Source: Leguminivora glycinivorella (taxonomy: Eukaryota; Arthropoda; Insecta; Lepidoptera; Tortricidae). Taken from it: a DNA stretch of 64,000 nucleotides. A model generated the notes under the pieces. It had not been told where the DNA came from. It made no database searches and saw nothing but the letters and a program-made list of their open reading frames with translations. A program made the translations under genes and the position numbers. The stretch lies in NCBI RefSeq assembly GCF_023078275.1, contig NC_062973.1:19090956-19154955 (forward strand), in the 5' to 3' direction. Below are positions 34,139-46,149 of this stretch, one piece after another; within the stretch, counting starts at the first letter, position 1; every line of letters starts with the position of its first letter.

Positions 34139-34192
34139 AATATGAATTATAAGACTTGAGCCTTTATCATGCGTTTTGACTTTTAAAAATAC

Positions 34193-34322
34193 TGTCTTCG
34201 GTTACCGCGATAAAATCGCGTATAATTAATTTACAATTCATCCCGACGTTTCGAACACTTTACAGCATTCGTGGTCAACGAGTGACACGTGATTTAATCC
34301 GTTTCCTTAGTTTTATTTTAAA
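34193..34322 (-). mobile_element. Penelope-type terminal-repeat fragment
   Basis: It matches the segments at 38990-39168, 49841-50010 and 50243-50423 through gtcttcggttaccgcgat, catcccgacgtttcgaac and attcgtggtcaacg. On the minus strand these give 'gaccacgaa...gttcgaaacgtcggg', a layout that recurs in the foldback at 33991. Confidence 0.55.
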
Positions 34323-34449
34323 AATACATTATTCGATAGCGTAAACGTCATGAAAATGACATTCATTGTTTTGAGAACCGCCCCCAAACGGTTATTTACA
34401 AGAGCCAAAAGTTACAGTTAGTCAATAAATTCGACTCGTGGTAGATGCT

Positions 34450-34628
34450 CTGTAATTATTATTTTGATTATGTTTGTTATTTCCGCTACCCAAAGGTTGT
34501 CTGGTAGAGATCGCTCTTTAGCGATAAGACCGCCTGTTGTCTGCCTCTATTTATAATCATTTGTTTTGTCTCCACTGTATCTTTTGCTGAGGTGTGCCAA
34601 TAAAGAGTATTCTATCTATCTATCTAAT
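34450..34628 (+). repeat. LINE 3'-UTR with (TCTA)n tail
   Basis: The sequence gtctggtagagatcgctctt, gcgataagaccgcctgttgt and gccaataaagagtattc ends in tctatctatctatct. The tail and aataaa identify a retrotransposon 3' end that I recognise as widespread in Lepidoptera. No coding sequence remains. Confidence 0.65.
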
Positions 34629-34629
34629 A

Positions 34630-34874
34630 TAAATATTGGGGATACCTGACACAGATCAACTTAGCCCCAAACTAAGCAAAGCTTGTACTATGGGTGCTAA
34701 GCGACGATATACAATACTTAAATAGATAAATACATACTTATATACATAGAAAACATCCATAACTCAGGAACAAATATCTGTGCTCATCACACAAATAAAT
34801 GCCCTTACCGGGATTCGAACCCAGGACCGCGGCTTAGTAGGCAGGGTCACTACCGACTGAACCAGACCGGTCGT
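34630..34874 (-). mobile_element. tRNA-derived SINE (family A), full-length
   Basis: On the minus strand it reads from gacgaccggtctggttcagt (A box), through the B-box gggttcgaatccc, gagcacagatatttgttcct and gcttagcacccatagtac, to the tail accccaatatttat. The B box matches the consensus GGTTCGAATCC, better than in the 7712 copy. It directly abuts the LINE tail at 34628. Confidence 0.9.
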
Positions 34875-34962
34875 CAATTATATAAGGTAGTTTGTGAACA
34901 TGTTATTTGTCTACGATATATCTCAGTCGGTTTGTAAAGGCGTTACTCAAACAGTATTTAGA

Positions 34963-35080
34963 ATGGCGAGATATCTATCTCTATCGCTCTTGCGTATTGG
35001 CGCGACAGAGCCAGACTACCTTTCGCGGCGTTTCGTTTTCGTTTCGCGTCGCAGAAATGGCATTCGGCTACGGCACCTGG
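34963..35080. mobile_element. MITE family D, copy 2 (left end missing)
   Basis: It shares cgctcttgcgtattggcgcg, gacagagccagactaccttt and the right end aatggcattcggctacgg with the copy at 18860. The left arm is replaced by unrelated sequence. Confidence 0.7.
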
Positions 35081-35084
35081 AATG

Positions 35085-36985
35085 CATATGTAGCAGGGGC
35101 GGCTCACTCCGCGATTCTATCGCCGCGCTACAAGTACATCCTGGCGGCCGCGAGTTCGCGGCCTACCCAGGGGTGGCGCGCGTTCTCACGGAATGCACGT
35201 TCGCACTTTCTATTGTTACTTTACGTCGCGAGTTTTTTTAAGGTTCATATACGATGTCCGCGTGTCGAAATGGCTAAAAATACTTAGTTAAATAGACACC
35301 ATGAATAAAATAAATACCATAGGTCATTCTTACACATATCTGCTACTGATTAAGTCCCACGGAAAAGTTCAATAAGGCTTGTAATGTTGGAAGTTGAACA
35401 AAAATATATAAATACAGTATATATACCTAGAAAGTACCCAAGACTTGAATATAATAGTATAACATTTTAATGTGAGTATTAATTCGTTTTAATCCATAGG
35501 TAACCCTACCGCCGGACGCCGCGCACGTGCGGCTCGTTTCTTTGTTAGAATTTTGTAGGTATTTAAAAAGGCGGCATTTCGTGAACATCAAAGCAGTGGG
35601 CCTTCTGTACTTGTACTATTATATATTCTGTGTATGTAGTAACTACCTTTTGGGCACCCTACCATCCGGAGCCAATCTCCTTAGCTTTTCTCTTTTATTT
35701 GTACATTTATTTTGTGTATAGATATAAATATGGATATGAATAAATGAATATTAATTAGTAAATTTTTCTCTAAGATTAATTGTTATTTTTCCAAAGTGCT
35801 ATATTTAAAGTGTTATATTTTCCTATTGCTGTTACCACCGTTACCAATTTAAGAGCTCACACCTTAGTAGGAAGAATCACTGACTCCCGAGTCACAGGCT
35901 TTGACCTAGTTCGGGATGCAGAGGCTCAACCCCTTACCAAATTGTGTTACAAACCTAATACATAAGTATGTTTCGTGTTACTATCATTATATATGAAATG
36001 TAATGTATGGTTTAAAGCAATAAATATTTTTCATTTTCATTCATTTTCATTTTCAATAAACACTCATCCTTTACAGAAAACGAAACGAGGTAAGTTTTAT
36101 AAATTATCGTTCATTTCATCTTGGCCTTGTGAATGTGACCTTTCATTTCATGTTATTAAATTCGGATCTAAAGTATTTATTAAATTGATTTATCTACAGA
36201 AGTATAGTGGCTTTATGTAATGTTTTTAAATACTGACGCAAAGCCTTTCATCAAATCTTTACTAAAGGTTCTCAAAGAAATTAAGTCGAAATTTCTTCAT
36301 AGATGAAAGCAGCTATTTGTTAGAAATTCATCCTATAAACAAGTGTAATGTAAATTTCAAGCAACCACTCGGCGGCTTTTGATCTTGAGATTCCTCGAGT
36401 GCCTAAAAGGTTAAGGGTTTTGGACCTCAGGAAGTGCCGATCAAACTTATGTAATAAGTAATTTTAGATTAAACACTGTTTAAGATTTCATAAAATATTA
36501 GGAAACATTTTAATTTTACTCTCATAAAATGAGATTGATACTAATAGCTATTTAATTATGATCCTCTGGAAGTTTTTCTCCTTGGTCATCAATGATATAA
36601 TTTTTTTTGTGATGTGAATAGAATTGTTTATATGTAAAACACGAAAGGTATCAAAGAACCGGTGTACGGTTGTTTCTCACTGATGGCGATGTCGATTTTA
36701 GTTTAGTTTATTTATATAGTTTTAGTGTGTTATGTTAGTCATACACTTTAAGAGCGCTATGACAAAAAATGGCGATATATTGTAAAATTTGCAGTGTTCA
36801 ACGATACAATTGTACACTTTACCCATACTAAAAGACAGTAAAAGTACTTGTTTCAGTTAGAACATGTTATTAACCGTAGGTTAAACAAAAAACATATGAA
36901 AGAAAAAGCTTATTCAATTGGTAATGATTTTTTTTCTATGATGTTAAATAAACGTTATGATGATAAATATGTGAAAATTACAATA
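35085..36985. other. Unannotated interval
   Basis: A GC-rich stretch at 35095-35200 (caggggcggctcactccgcg) resembles a dispersed repeat but has no defined ends. The rest is AT-rich with tttcattttcattt words at 36031-36056. No gene is supported. Confidence 0.35.
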
Positions 36986-37008
36986 CGGTCAAGATGATAA
37001 GACACATC

Positions 37009-37616
37009 AAGATGGTACTCGGGATCTGATGATGGAGCCAGAAGGTGGTCACCAGTACCAGTGAACCATTTAAGTAAACCACCTCGTGTTTAGGCTCGTT
37101 GGGTTCGTCTCAACAAGACCTTTGACAAGAGGTGGTACTCAGGGTCTGATCATGGAGCCAGATGGTGGTCACCAGTACCAATGAACCATATGACTATACC
37201 ACTTCGTGTTTGGGGTCATTGGGTTCGTCTCAACAATACCTTTGACAGGAGGTGGTACTCAGGGTCTGATGATGGAGCCAGATGGTGGTCACCAGTACCA
37301 ATGAACCATATGACTAAACCACTTCGTATATAGGCTCAATGGGATCGTCTCAATAAGATCTTTGACAAGAGGTGGTACTCAGGGTCTGATAATGGAGCCA
37401 GATGGTGGTCACCAGTACCGATGAACCATGGAACTAAACCAATTCATGTTTAGGCTCATTGGAATCGTCTCAATAAGATCTTTGACAAGAGGTGGTACTC
37501 AGGGTCTGATGATGGAGACAGATGGTGGTCACCAGTACCAATGAACCATGGAACTGAGCCACTTCGTGTGTAGGCTCGTTGGACTCGTCTCAACAAGACC
37601 TTTGACAAGAGGTGGC
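37009..37616 (+). repeat. 120-bp tandem repeat array, five units
   Basis: The word tggtactcagggtctgat recurs at exact 120-bp spacing from 37012 (37132, 37252, 37372, 37492; the first copy reads tcgggatctgat). Units share gagccagatggtggtcacca and cgtctcaacaagacctttga. Unit length is a multiple of three, so open frames run through it, but they are repeat artefacts. Confidence 0.9.
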
Positions 37617-38604
37617 GATAAATTAAAACACGACCGAAGGGAGTGTTTTAAATCGACACGAGTTACGAATTTCCTTTTTGCACGTGCATCGTACGACGTT
37701 TTTCAGTACAGATGAGCCTCCGAAGTTTCGACCTGTTATATAATGAACCACTTCTCGTACTAGTGCGTAAAAAAAACACCATCTGTACTGAAAAAGTATA
37801 TATTAATATGATGATAAAATATGTCAAATACAATTCTAATTACTTCAAGGTGGTACTCAGGGTCTGATGATGGAGCCAGATGGTGGTCACCAGGTACTAA
37901 TGAACCATGTGACTAAACGACTTCGTGTTTATGCTCGTTGGGTTCGTCTCAACAAGACCTTTGACAAGAGGTGGTACTCAGGGTCTGATGATGGAGCCAG
38001 ATGGTGGTCACCAGTACCAATGAACCATATGACTAAACCACTTCATGTATAGGCTCAATGGGATCGTCTCAATAAGATCTTTGACAAGAGGTAGTACTCA
38101 GGGTCTGATAATGCAGCCAGATGGCGGTCACCAAAAAATCAACTCGCATATGTGAATAACATAAAAAAACACGAAGTGGTTAGTCATATGGTTCATTGGT
38201 ATTGGTGACCACCATCTGGCTCCATCATCAGACCCTAAGTACCACCTTTTATCAAAGGTCTTGTTGAGACGAACCCAACGAGCATAAACACGAAGTCGTT
38301 TAGTCACATGGTTCATTAGTACCTGGTGACCACCATCTGGCTCCATCATCAGACCCTGAGTACCACCTTGAAGTAATTAGAATTGTATTTGACATATTTT
38401 ATCATCATATTAATATATACTTTTTCAGTACAGATGGTGTTTTTTTACGCACTAGTACGAGAAGTGGTTCATTATATAACAGGTCGAAACTTCGGAGGCT
38501 CATCTGTACTGAAAAACGTCGTACGATGCACGTGCAAAAAGGAAATTCGTAACTCGTGTCGATTTAAAACACTCCCTTCGGTCGTGTTTTAATTTATCGC
38601 CACT
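37612..38604. repeat. ~1-kb inverted repeat made of R228 and 120-bp units
   Basis: The left arm (37612-38045) is an R228 unit in reverse, an AT linker and one and a half 120-bp units. The right arm (38165-38604) is its reverse complement. The linker aattctaattacttcaagg (37831-37856) reappears inverted at 38368-38390. The 120-nt centre holds part of a further 120-bp unit plus unrelated sequence. Arms are about 430 bp and look more than 90% identical by eye. Confidence 0.85.
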
Positions 38605-38880
38605 CGTTTCGAACTTCCTTTTTTACGCACTTGTATCGTAATGTACCTACTATTTCAGTACAGATGGTGTTTTTTTTACGCACTAGTGCGAGAAGTGGTT
38701 CATTATATGCCAGGTCGAAACTTCGGAGGGTCATCTGTACTGAAAAACGTCGTACGATACGCGTGCAAAAAGGAAATTCGTAACGTGTCGATTTAAAACA
38801 CTCCCTTCGGTCGTGTTTTAATTTATCGCCACTCGTTTCGAACTTCCTTTTTTACGCACTTGTATCGTAATGTACTATAC
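38425..38880 (+). repeat. R228 tandem units, second locus
   Basis: Two units begin cagtacagatggtg at 38428 and 38658. Each contains gagaagtggttcattat, catctgtactgaaaaacgtc and ttatcgccactcgtttcgaa, as in the array at 15.7-16.3 kb. The first unit forms part of the right arm of the inverted repeat. Confidence 0.85.
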
Positions 38881-38989
38881 TCTAATACTTATCATATAAC
38901 AAAAGCAAATATTTGGGATGGGATCTACTTAAATATAATCATAGTTTATATTAAATTTTTATATAAATTTTAACATAATTAATATTATT

Positions 38990-39168
38990 GTCTTCGGTTA
39001 CCGCGATAGTTACTCATGAAATAAAACTATGGAAACGGATTAAATCGCGTATAATGAATCTAAAATACATCCCGACGTTTCGAACTCTTTACAGCGTTCG
39101 TGGTCAACGGGTGACTGAGGAAAAATTAAAATGTGCAAAAGCTACCCACTTACAATTAATATAATTAA
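38990..39168 (-). mobile_element. Penelope-type terminal-repeat fragment
   Basis: It is near-identical to 49841-50010: aactatggaaacggattaaa, catcccgacgtttcgaactc, gttcgtggtcaacgggtgac, gtgcaaaagctacccactta. Truncated after 'ttacaa'. Confidence 0.65.
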
Positions 39169-39169
39169 T

Positions 39170-40420
39170 ATTATTTTGCGCTATATTCTAGTATTTTCGT
39201 ACAAAATAATGTTTATTAGAAATCAAAAGTTTATATCGAGATAGTAGATTGTGGTTGTTATCAAAATTCCATAGGAAGGATCAAGATTGTTTTGCCCATT
39301 ATTGTAGTGCAAGCGAGTGATAAGACGTGCTAGAAAGGGTCGGCATATTGGGCTCGCGCGGCGGGTAAAATACCTAATTTCGCCCGACGCCGAAATGTTA
39401 TAACGCTCTTAAGTAAAAAATACCTTCATACAGGAAACAATACTATTTTTACTTTCTAACAGATTTCTTTAAAAAATGTCTTCGCCCAAAATAGCTTTTC
39501 GCAAAGTAGTTTTTTAAACAATGACCTCCTCATATTGCGTAAAAATGTAACTTTCCGCGTACCAAGTTATTTAATATTTTAAATTTACTCTTGTCAATAA
39601 TAATAATTCCAGGTCAAAATTAAAATTACGTGTCAGATAATTAATTCCTTTGACCGCTCCACGCATTTAAAAAGAGACATTCAAAGCCTTTTGTAAAAGA
39701 CATCGTTTTACAACTTCTACAAAAAAATAATAATGCTTTCAGAATTTAATTCCAACGCTCAATGACATAGCTTCTCTTGCTTTGCCAAAGTAATTCCCAC
39801 CTTAACACTGATTGTCGAAAAAACCTCGGACTCCTTCAAAGGGACTTGCATTCGTAAAGTGCTGAAAGTACGGTTGCAGTGGTCTGGAAACAGCCGATTG
39901 AGAGCAGCAAAATCACTAAAAAGATTAAAGAACTATACGATATAATAAGATTAATAAGATTTTGTCCCAATTTTTAAATAAATAAAAAAAAATTAAGGAT
40001 TTATCCATCGTTTTCTACTCGTTAAAATTTAATCGATGTCAGAAAATGAAGATATACGACCTTGGTGTACTGTGATTCATTTACTGTTTTAGATCCGTAA
40101 CTTTTGTCATTCAGATAAGTTTTTGATTTCGAATTACTTTACCGTTGGTCGACATATGGTGTTGTCCAGAGACGTAAATTTCTAATCCTACAAATTGTAC
40201 CCCAAATTAAGATGATCCGACTGTTGAGATCACAAGTAACTGGTAGAAACTATGGGTATTTGGACTTCATACGAAGAATGACCGCAGAATACCTATACAA
40301 AATGTGACCTTCAAGCGACTGAATGGCATCAGATTGCATAGGATAGAACGAATAGCGAAGTCTAATATCGGATGTGAAAATCCACTTCGGGCCGCTGAGC
40401 CATCGCACTAAGTAAATAAT
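39170..40420. other. Unannotated interval
   Basis: No feature was recognised. Confidence 0.35.
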
Positions 40421-40421
40421 A

Positions 40422-40440
40422 CTACTACTACTACTACTAC
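40422..40440. repeat. (TAC)n trinucleotide run
   Basis: Six tandem tac/act units directly abut the 3' end of the LINE remnant and probably represent its 3' tail on the minus strand. Confidence 0.8.
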
Positions 40441-40441
40441 T

Positions 40442-41040
40442 TCACTGGCTCAGCGACCCAAAAAGGATCTTGGCCTCCGACACAAGAGATCGCCACTCTG
40501 CCCTATCCTGCGCCACTTCACGCCATTTGGGTACACCGAGTGCAGACAGGTCTTTCAGGGCTTCCTCGCACCAGCGATATCTGGGACGCCCACGCGGACG
40601 TTTTCCACCCGGGTGGCCCACATATGCTCTTCTCACACCACGATCCTCTCCCATCCTTTCCAGGTGGCCGAGCCAGCGGAGTCGTGTGGCTTTGATCTCG
40701 CCAATTATAATATAATATATATAATATTATTAGGTGCCGCCATTAGCTCTTCCAGCTCTCTATTTTTTCTGCGCCTCCAGGTTCCATCTCCCTCTTTGAT
40801 TGGCCCTAAAATCTTCCGTCAGATTTTCCTTTCCGCCACTAAGAGCTTGCTCTCTTCTTTCTGTGTGAGTGTCCAAGCTTCACACCCATACATCAAAATT
40901 GGTCTAATAACAGTCTTGTAGACTCGAATTTTGGTTGGTCTACTGATCAGCTTGGACACTAACACTCGGTGGAACGCTGCCGAGCATCTTAGAGCGTTCT
41001 GGATCCGAATATGTATCTCCTCCTCCCTAGTAGGTAAATA
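40442..41040 (-). pseudogene. RTE-like LINE polyprotein, C-terminal remnant
   Basis: Read on the minus strand, the first block (from about 41020) gives RVYKTVIRPILMYGCEAWTL then KLLVAERKI. This is the classic post-catalytic 'KxxLYKTLIRPVLxYGsExWTL' block of RTE-type reverse transcriptases. After frame changes, 40815-40740 encodes the 'ILRxIxGPxKEGDGTWRRRKN' type block. The last part (40654-40442) gives PRGRPRYRWCEEALKDLSAL and REVAQDRAEWRSLV, the typical C-terminus. The order is right but at least one frameshift breaks the gene, and the catalytic YxDD core is absent. The upstream part is cut by a SINE tail at 41045. This was a LINE that copies itself by target-primed reverse transcription; the copy is dead. 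Confidence 0.85.
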
Positions 41041-41044
41041 ATAA

Positions 41045-41154
41045 TAAATAAATATTGAGGGACACCTTACACAGATCAACCTAGCCCCAAACTAAGCAAA
41101 GCTTGTACTATGAGTGCTAGGCGACGATATACTTACTTATGAATATGATAAATA
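41045..41154 (-). mobile_element. tRNA-derived SINE (family A), 3' half
   Basis: It contains aatattgagggacaccttac, agccccaaactaagcaaagc and gtgctaggcgacgatat. The promoter head is missing. Inserted at or next to the truncation point of the LINE remnant. Confidence 0.8.
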
Positions 41155-42184
41155 AGCAATCTACAAGTGAGCTAGCTGCCTTTCCACGTCTAGCCTCTTG
41201 CAGTGGTCTGAATTCTCCGACACTGAATACCCATTCACTAACTGCAAGCTCTTTCTTTACCTTTTATAACTTGGAAAGACGCGAAGCTCATTCCTTCTAA
41301 GATCCACTTTTTTCTCTTCGCAATCATTAAGATTTTTTCGGGTTTAAACCGTCTACGCTTTTAAGAAGAAAAGGTTATAAGTTCGACCTTTGGGTGAGTA
41401 TATTTGGTGTAGGAAACTACTCTGCACTTTTGTATGCAGATTTTACGTAAAAGCTTTTGAGCATTACATAAACAACATGCTGTCTTTAGTGGATAGGTAC
41501 TGGCTTTTAAAGATTTTATTATTTCCACTTTATCGATTCAGAAGGAACAAAGAAGAAATTTTTGTCATTGTTTTAATATTTAGAATAAAATGTATATTTA
41601 AGGAAGCTTATTGTATAACAAATATTTTAATGAAATCTGATCATGATTTAAATAAATTCAAAACTTAAAACGTATTAAAATCATAATCACCTTGAAATAT
41701 GAGTCAGTACCTATATCAGCAGCCAACTAAATGCCGATAAGTAGGTACCTATTATAATTAAGCGCTGCTAGCATTTATAAAAAAAAATCATGAATACTGT
41801 ACATTTTAGCCTTATAACAAATTCTAGCCCACTATTTTGCCATTTCACTCGTTTTGAGCGATAATATACAATAGATAGGCCTAATAACAATAAGAACGTT
41901 GCGATGTAGATTGTATTCCGCTAAAACCATCGTCCCCAACATAATCCCCATATCGCCACCACCCATCATGTTAATCAAAACAATGCCTAAACATTTTTAC
42001 GAGGGCTTGAACTCGTCATAACGGCCGCAATAAAACATGTCTAAGCACACACTGCTATAATATCTTTATCGCGAGTTGCCAGCGCCCGTTTCCATTCGTC
42101 GCTTTCATCACAAAGAGGGGCGGCACGCGTAGGGTAGAGGTTGGAGGTGAATGAATTGATTAAATAAGAAACTAATATCTTTTT
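41155..42184. other. Unannotated interval
   Basis: A 92-codon open stretch (41390-41668, +) has no recognisable domain. Nothing else was recognised. Confidence 0.35.
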
Positions 42185-42185
42185 T

Positions 42186-42330
42186 TATACCACGTCGGTG
42201 GCAAACATGTATACGGCCCGCCTGATGGAAAGCGGTCACCGCAACCCATGGACGCCTGCAACCCAAGGGATGTCACATGCGCGTTGCCGACCCATTAGAA
42301 ACTTGTGCACTCCTTTTTTGAAGAACCCCA
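42186..42330 (-). repeat. Interspersed repeat, probable LINE 3' tail (copy of 880-1212)
   Basis: On the minus strand it shares gtgaccgctttccatcaggc, gtttgccaccgacgtggtat and a terminal A-rich tail with the copy at 880-1212. It retains only the last ~145 bp. Confidence 0.6.
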
Positions 42331-44150
42331 TTAATGTAGTTCATCGGGATACCTCGGCATTCCACACATTCCATTCCGGAGTGTTCGCGGGAGGAAATTC
42401 CTCTTAAGCCGCACGGTGCGCGACCATTTAGGTTGCGAGCGGTGCGATGATGAAAAGATATCTGTTGCAGTTTTATCACTGCGAAAAATCTTGGTCTCAA
42501 GGTCTCAGTCCAGTCCGCGGTGTAACTAAAATCGCATGCAACCTAAAACTAAAGGTAAGTATATACACTTTAACACGAAACATTTATGTTACTTATTTGG
42601 AAATAATATTAAGGTGTGGAAGAAAATTGATGGCACATAAGATACAATAGGTACATACGTGTTCCAGTAGGTACGTAGGCATGTGACGAAGTATTAAGCA
42701 AGTAGGTATCTATAATATAAATTCGAAAGTTTTTCATTTAACGTTAGATCTAAAGTTAGATCAAAAAAAGTTGGCAATGATTTTTATAGCCTTGCTTATT
42801 TTAAACGACAAAATTTTGTAGGTGTTTGACGTTTCGAATAACATTTTTACCGGCGAGGCTATCAAAATTGCTGCTAACTGCTCTTGGAATATTTCTAGGG
42901 TCTCTTCTCCACTCTCTTCTTTATCTCGTGGCAAAATGCCATATAAATTACTGCGGAGTGTGCGTTTCTCCGCAAAACTTCGCGTTCGAGGCTTGTTACA
43001 GCACCAGATAAACTGTCATTGCGTCATTCCGCGTCATCATTTGTGGGACTCCGAATGACGCCATTTTTAAACCAATTTATTTAAGTATTGTGGCTTAAAT
43101 AAGGAAGTATTGCGGTTGCTACGAAAAGCTCCTTTCGATTTTTACTTTTCTGTTTTAAATACACTTTTAGGTTTGAATATTCCTTGTCTAAACACTAAAT
43201 CATGGGTAGAGTCAGCTAGCAAAATTAATGTAGTATACGAAGACTTGTGAATTTTTCTTCCCTATCATGATCAATAGTTAATCACATATCAAATGGGTTG
43301 TAACCAATCAGTTGTGTAGGTTTCTAAATCAACAACATAACAACGCTTCTGACTTGTTAAAATTAATGGTGCAGAAACTTTTTAACAGAATACGAGTAGG
43401 TGCGTTAAAAAAACACAAGCAAAACTTCGAAAGTAAAATCGGGTGCGGCATCCAACATCTTGGATCCAAAATCACAAGACTTTACAGGTTATCTCCTTTT
43501 ATTGTCGAAGTTTAATAGAGAAACCGTGAATCGGCCAATCAATACTTTATCCCCCAGTTCCGAAGTACGGTTCAAAATATAATAATACAATCAAAAGCGC
43601 GGGTTTACGATTGAAAGGAGCGAGATAAGTTTTCTCTCTTTGTAGCGGTGTTGTAAAATGTAGCAATTTTCGTATTGTTAAGTTAGACAGAAAAACGTTC
43701 ATTGTTGTCATTTATTTTGGAAAACAGTGGCGTCCGTATTGTGTTTTTCTTATTTAAGACCGGTATCTTTGAAGCTTTTGTATTAATTTTTTAAGAATTT
43801 TTTTTATGGTATAGGAGGCAAACAAGCAGACAGGTCGCCTGATGGTAAGCGATCACTTTTAATTGACATTTTTTAAAGTTACTTGAATAATTTAGTCTTA
43901 CGATGATTGCAATAACATGGCTTGTAGGTACAATGAACAATGCCTATCACTGTTTTTAAAAACTTAATCACTATTTTTTAAAACTTAGTAGTTCGGAAAA
44001 CTGGTACAGCTAGAAGATGTTGATGTCAATTTTAGCCAGTCTACTCCGAGCCCACGGGGACAATGCCGCCCTTGAAACGTCGGGGGTAAGTTTTAAAACA
44101 TATACACGATTCACGTTGCAAGTTTTCCGATGTTATAATATATATGCGAC
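42331..44150. other. Largely unannotated interval
   Basis: A short piece at 43803-43860 (ggcaaacaagcagacaggtc, cgcctgatggtaagcgatca) is a further diverged copy of the LINE-tail repeat. The rest shows no gene. Confidence 0.35.
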
Positions 44151-44152
44151 AC

Positions 44153-44270
44153 CCCTGCTGTATCCCATAAAGGGGTATTTCGTTTCCTTAAACCCCTTTT
44201 TGCCAAGAGTGGCACTGAAACTTGAGTAGTTCATGTGCTCTGCCTACCCCTTTATGGGATACAGGCGTGA
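44153..44270. mobile_element. Small MITE
   Basis: The left arm cacccctgctgtatcccata, aaggggta pairs with tacccctttatgggatacag, gcgtg. Confidence 0.7.
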
Positions 44271-44271
44271 T

Positions 44272-44402
44272 TGTATGTATGTATGTAAGTATGTATATCG
44301 TCGCTTAGCACCCATAGCACGTACAGGCTTTGCTTAGTTTGGGGCTAAGTCGATCTGTGTAAGGTGTTCCCAATATTTATTTATTATGTATTTATTTATT
44401 AG
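44272..44402 (+). mobile_element. tRNA-derived SINE (family A), 3' half
   Basis: It contains cgtcgcttagcacccatagc, gctttgcttagtttggggct and the tail caatatttatttatta. The promoter head is absent. Confidence 0.8.
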
Positions 44403-44615
44403 AGAAGTAAATACGTTATATAATTCAAGGGAAAACATTTAACACAAATAAGAAAGACATACATATTTTGTTACATAACTACAAAAAATCTTACGTGAAT
44501 AAAATATATACAGTGTTCGGTCTGGATTTGATAGATTTCTAGCCCCATCACCTTTCGGTCTATCAGGTCCAGAATTACCTTAAACGCAGCAAAGGAATAC
44601 AAAACTGTAGGTACA

Positions 44616-44852
44616 TCTAAATATATAAAAGAAGAAACTGACTGACTGACTGACATATCAACGCACAGCCGAAACCACTGGTCCTAGAGACTCCAAATTT
44701 GGCACGGAAATAGGTTCCTTATAAGGTGTAGAGGAGCACTAAGACAGGATTTTTCGAAGTTTACATCCTAAGGGGGTGAAATGGGGTTCCAAAGTTCAAC
44801 GTTTTAATAAGATTACTTTAAGTACGCGGGCAAAACCGCGGAAAAAAGCTAG
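44616..44852 (+). mobile_element. Short non-autonomous Helitron-like element (second subfamily)
   Basis: It begins TC (tctaaatatataaaagaaga) after A, with a (gact)n run at 44638-44653. It ends with the hairpin cgcgggcaaaaccgcg, then gaaaaaagCTAG followed by T. The interior differs from the 8484/16974/26755 subfamily. The boundaries match Helitron rules. Confidence 0.75.
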
Positions 44853-44854
44853 TA

Positions 44855-45395
44855 CTTTTTTTAAAATTTTTATTTAATGAGCTTAGTCTAAGAGACGATG
44901 TCGCTCCATGATACACATCAGGAGTTCTTACACTAAAATATTAAAAATTATACAGTTAATTATTTTCGTCTTCGGATGCCCAAAATCACCATACTGTATA
45001 GAGCCTTCACTTCCCTTGATTGCGGGAAAGCTAGTACCTGCTACATAAAACCTAAACGAAGCCAACTAATACCGAACTACACAATACATAACTACGTAAT
45101 TTTCATATGACAACATTCATTCCAATCGACGAACGTCCTCCACCGGACCCTCTTCAGCGCTCACCTCGCAAATTGAATTTGATCCGTAACAGTCACTACG
45201 TCGTTTGTCTGGGAATCGACGAGTGTCGGTATTTTTTTATTTATTTACTATCGAGTTTCGATACTAAACAGTGTTCGATGTTACGTCGACAACTTTTGAT
45301 TACGCTACAAATGTTTTAGACTACAAATATTAGAGGGATACACTTATTAAACTGAAATAGATACCATATACTAAAGAAAAAGTGATCAAGCCCAC
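44855..45395. other. Unannotated interval
   Basis: No feature was recognised. Confidence 0.35.
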
Positions 45396-45397
45396 TA

Positions 45398-45478
45398 GTG
45401 GCAAAGCCGGGAATCTAACCCGGGGTCTGCAGATATTGCGGCTGATGTGTTAAACCGCTACACCATCCCGACCGCCGA
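45398..45478 (-). mobile_element. tRNA-like SINE head (family C)
   Basis: On the minus strand it reads ggtcgggatggtgtagcggt (A-box region) and gacc/ccgggttagattcccgg (B box), then ctttgccactagtgggct. The A/B-box spacing fits a polymerase III promoter. I do not see a complete cloverleaf, so I call it tRNA-derived rather than a tRNA gene. Confidence 0.6.
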
Positions 45479-45519
45479 AATAAAAAATACCTAAAAAAAT
45501 AATAATAAAATAATTTGAT

Positions 45520-45937
45520 TTTCCCCTCACTAGCTCGGAAACACGTGTTTTGTCCTTTAATACCAGCGGGTAAAAACGCATTTTATCCACTAGTGGGTAA
45601 AGTAATTTGACCTTGAATAAAGTCAAATTAACTGCTTTAAAATTGATAAAAGTAGGTGAATCTAATAATAAAGATGATTTACCACCTGTGGAACTACTGG
45701 AAGCAGTGGTAAACGCATTTTTTGCGTTGTAGTTTCCTCGCTATAGTGAGGGGAAAAGTTTTGTGTTACACTCGGGTGCAAATGTATTTTACTTCTCGTG
45801 TGTTAAAAAACTCGCAAGTTCAGGATTCCATTCTCGAACCACTCGCTACGCTCGTGGTTCAACTATAGAATCCTTTCACTTGCTCGTTTTTCAATTCCAC
45901 ACTCGGCGTTAAAATACAACTTTGCCCCCTTGTAAAA
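45520..45937 (+). mobile_element. Dispersed element family E, copy 1
   Basis: About 420 bp runs from cccctcactagctcggaaac to caactttgcccccttgtaaa. It is repeated in reverse complement at 51452-51870 with high similarity, including gtttcctcgctatagtgagg and gtggttcaactatagaatcc. The interior has several short hairpins. Non-coding. The class is unknown. Confidence 0.8.
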
Positions 45938-46149
45938 CAAATAACTATTGTTCCCTAAATACATCGAGGGATACACTTGTTTGATTAATTTCGATGAAAA
46001 TACCTCTTCTTAAACTGGTTTTCATTTTTTTCGATGTTCGAAGCGAGATAGAAACGTACTGTTAAATATTTGTGTATTGAGTAGGATGTAAAAACTAAGA
46101 AATTAAAAGAGAAAATATATGTATGTACAAGATACACCTACGAATACAA

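Noticed and set aside
37867..38349. Open frames MMEPDGGHQV... on both strands
   Set aside because: They arise because the 120-bp unit is a multiple of three and is inverted; the two products are the same repeat, not genes.
45398..45478. Possible functional tRNA gene
   Set aside because: A and B boxes are present, but I cannot pair a convincing acceptor stem and anticodon arm; a SINE head is more likely.
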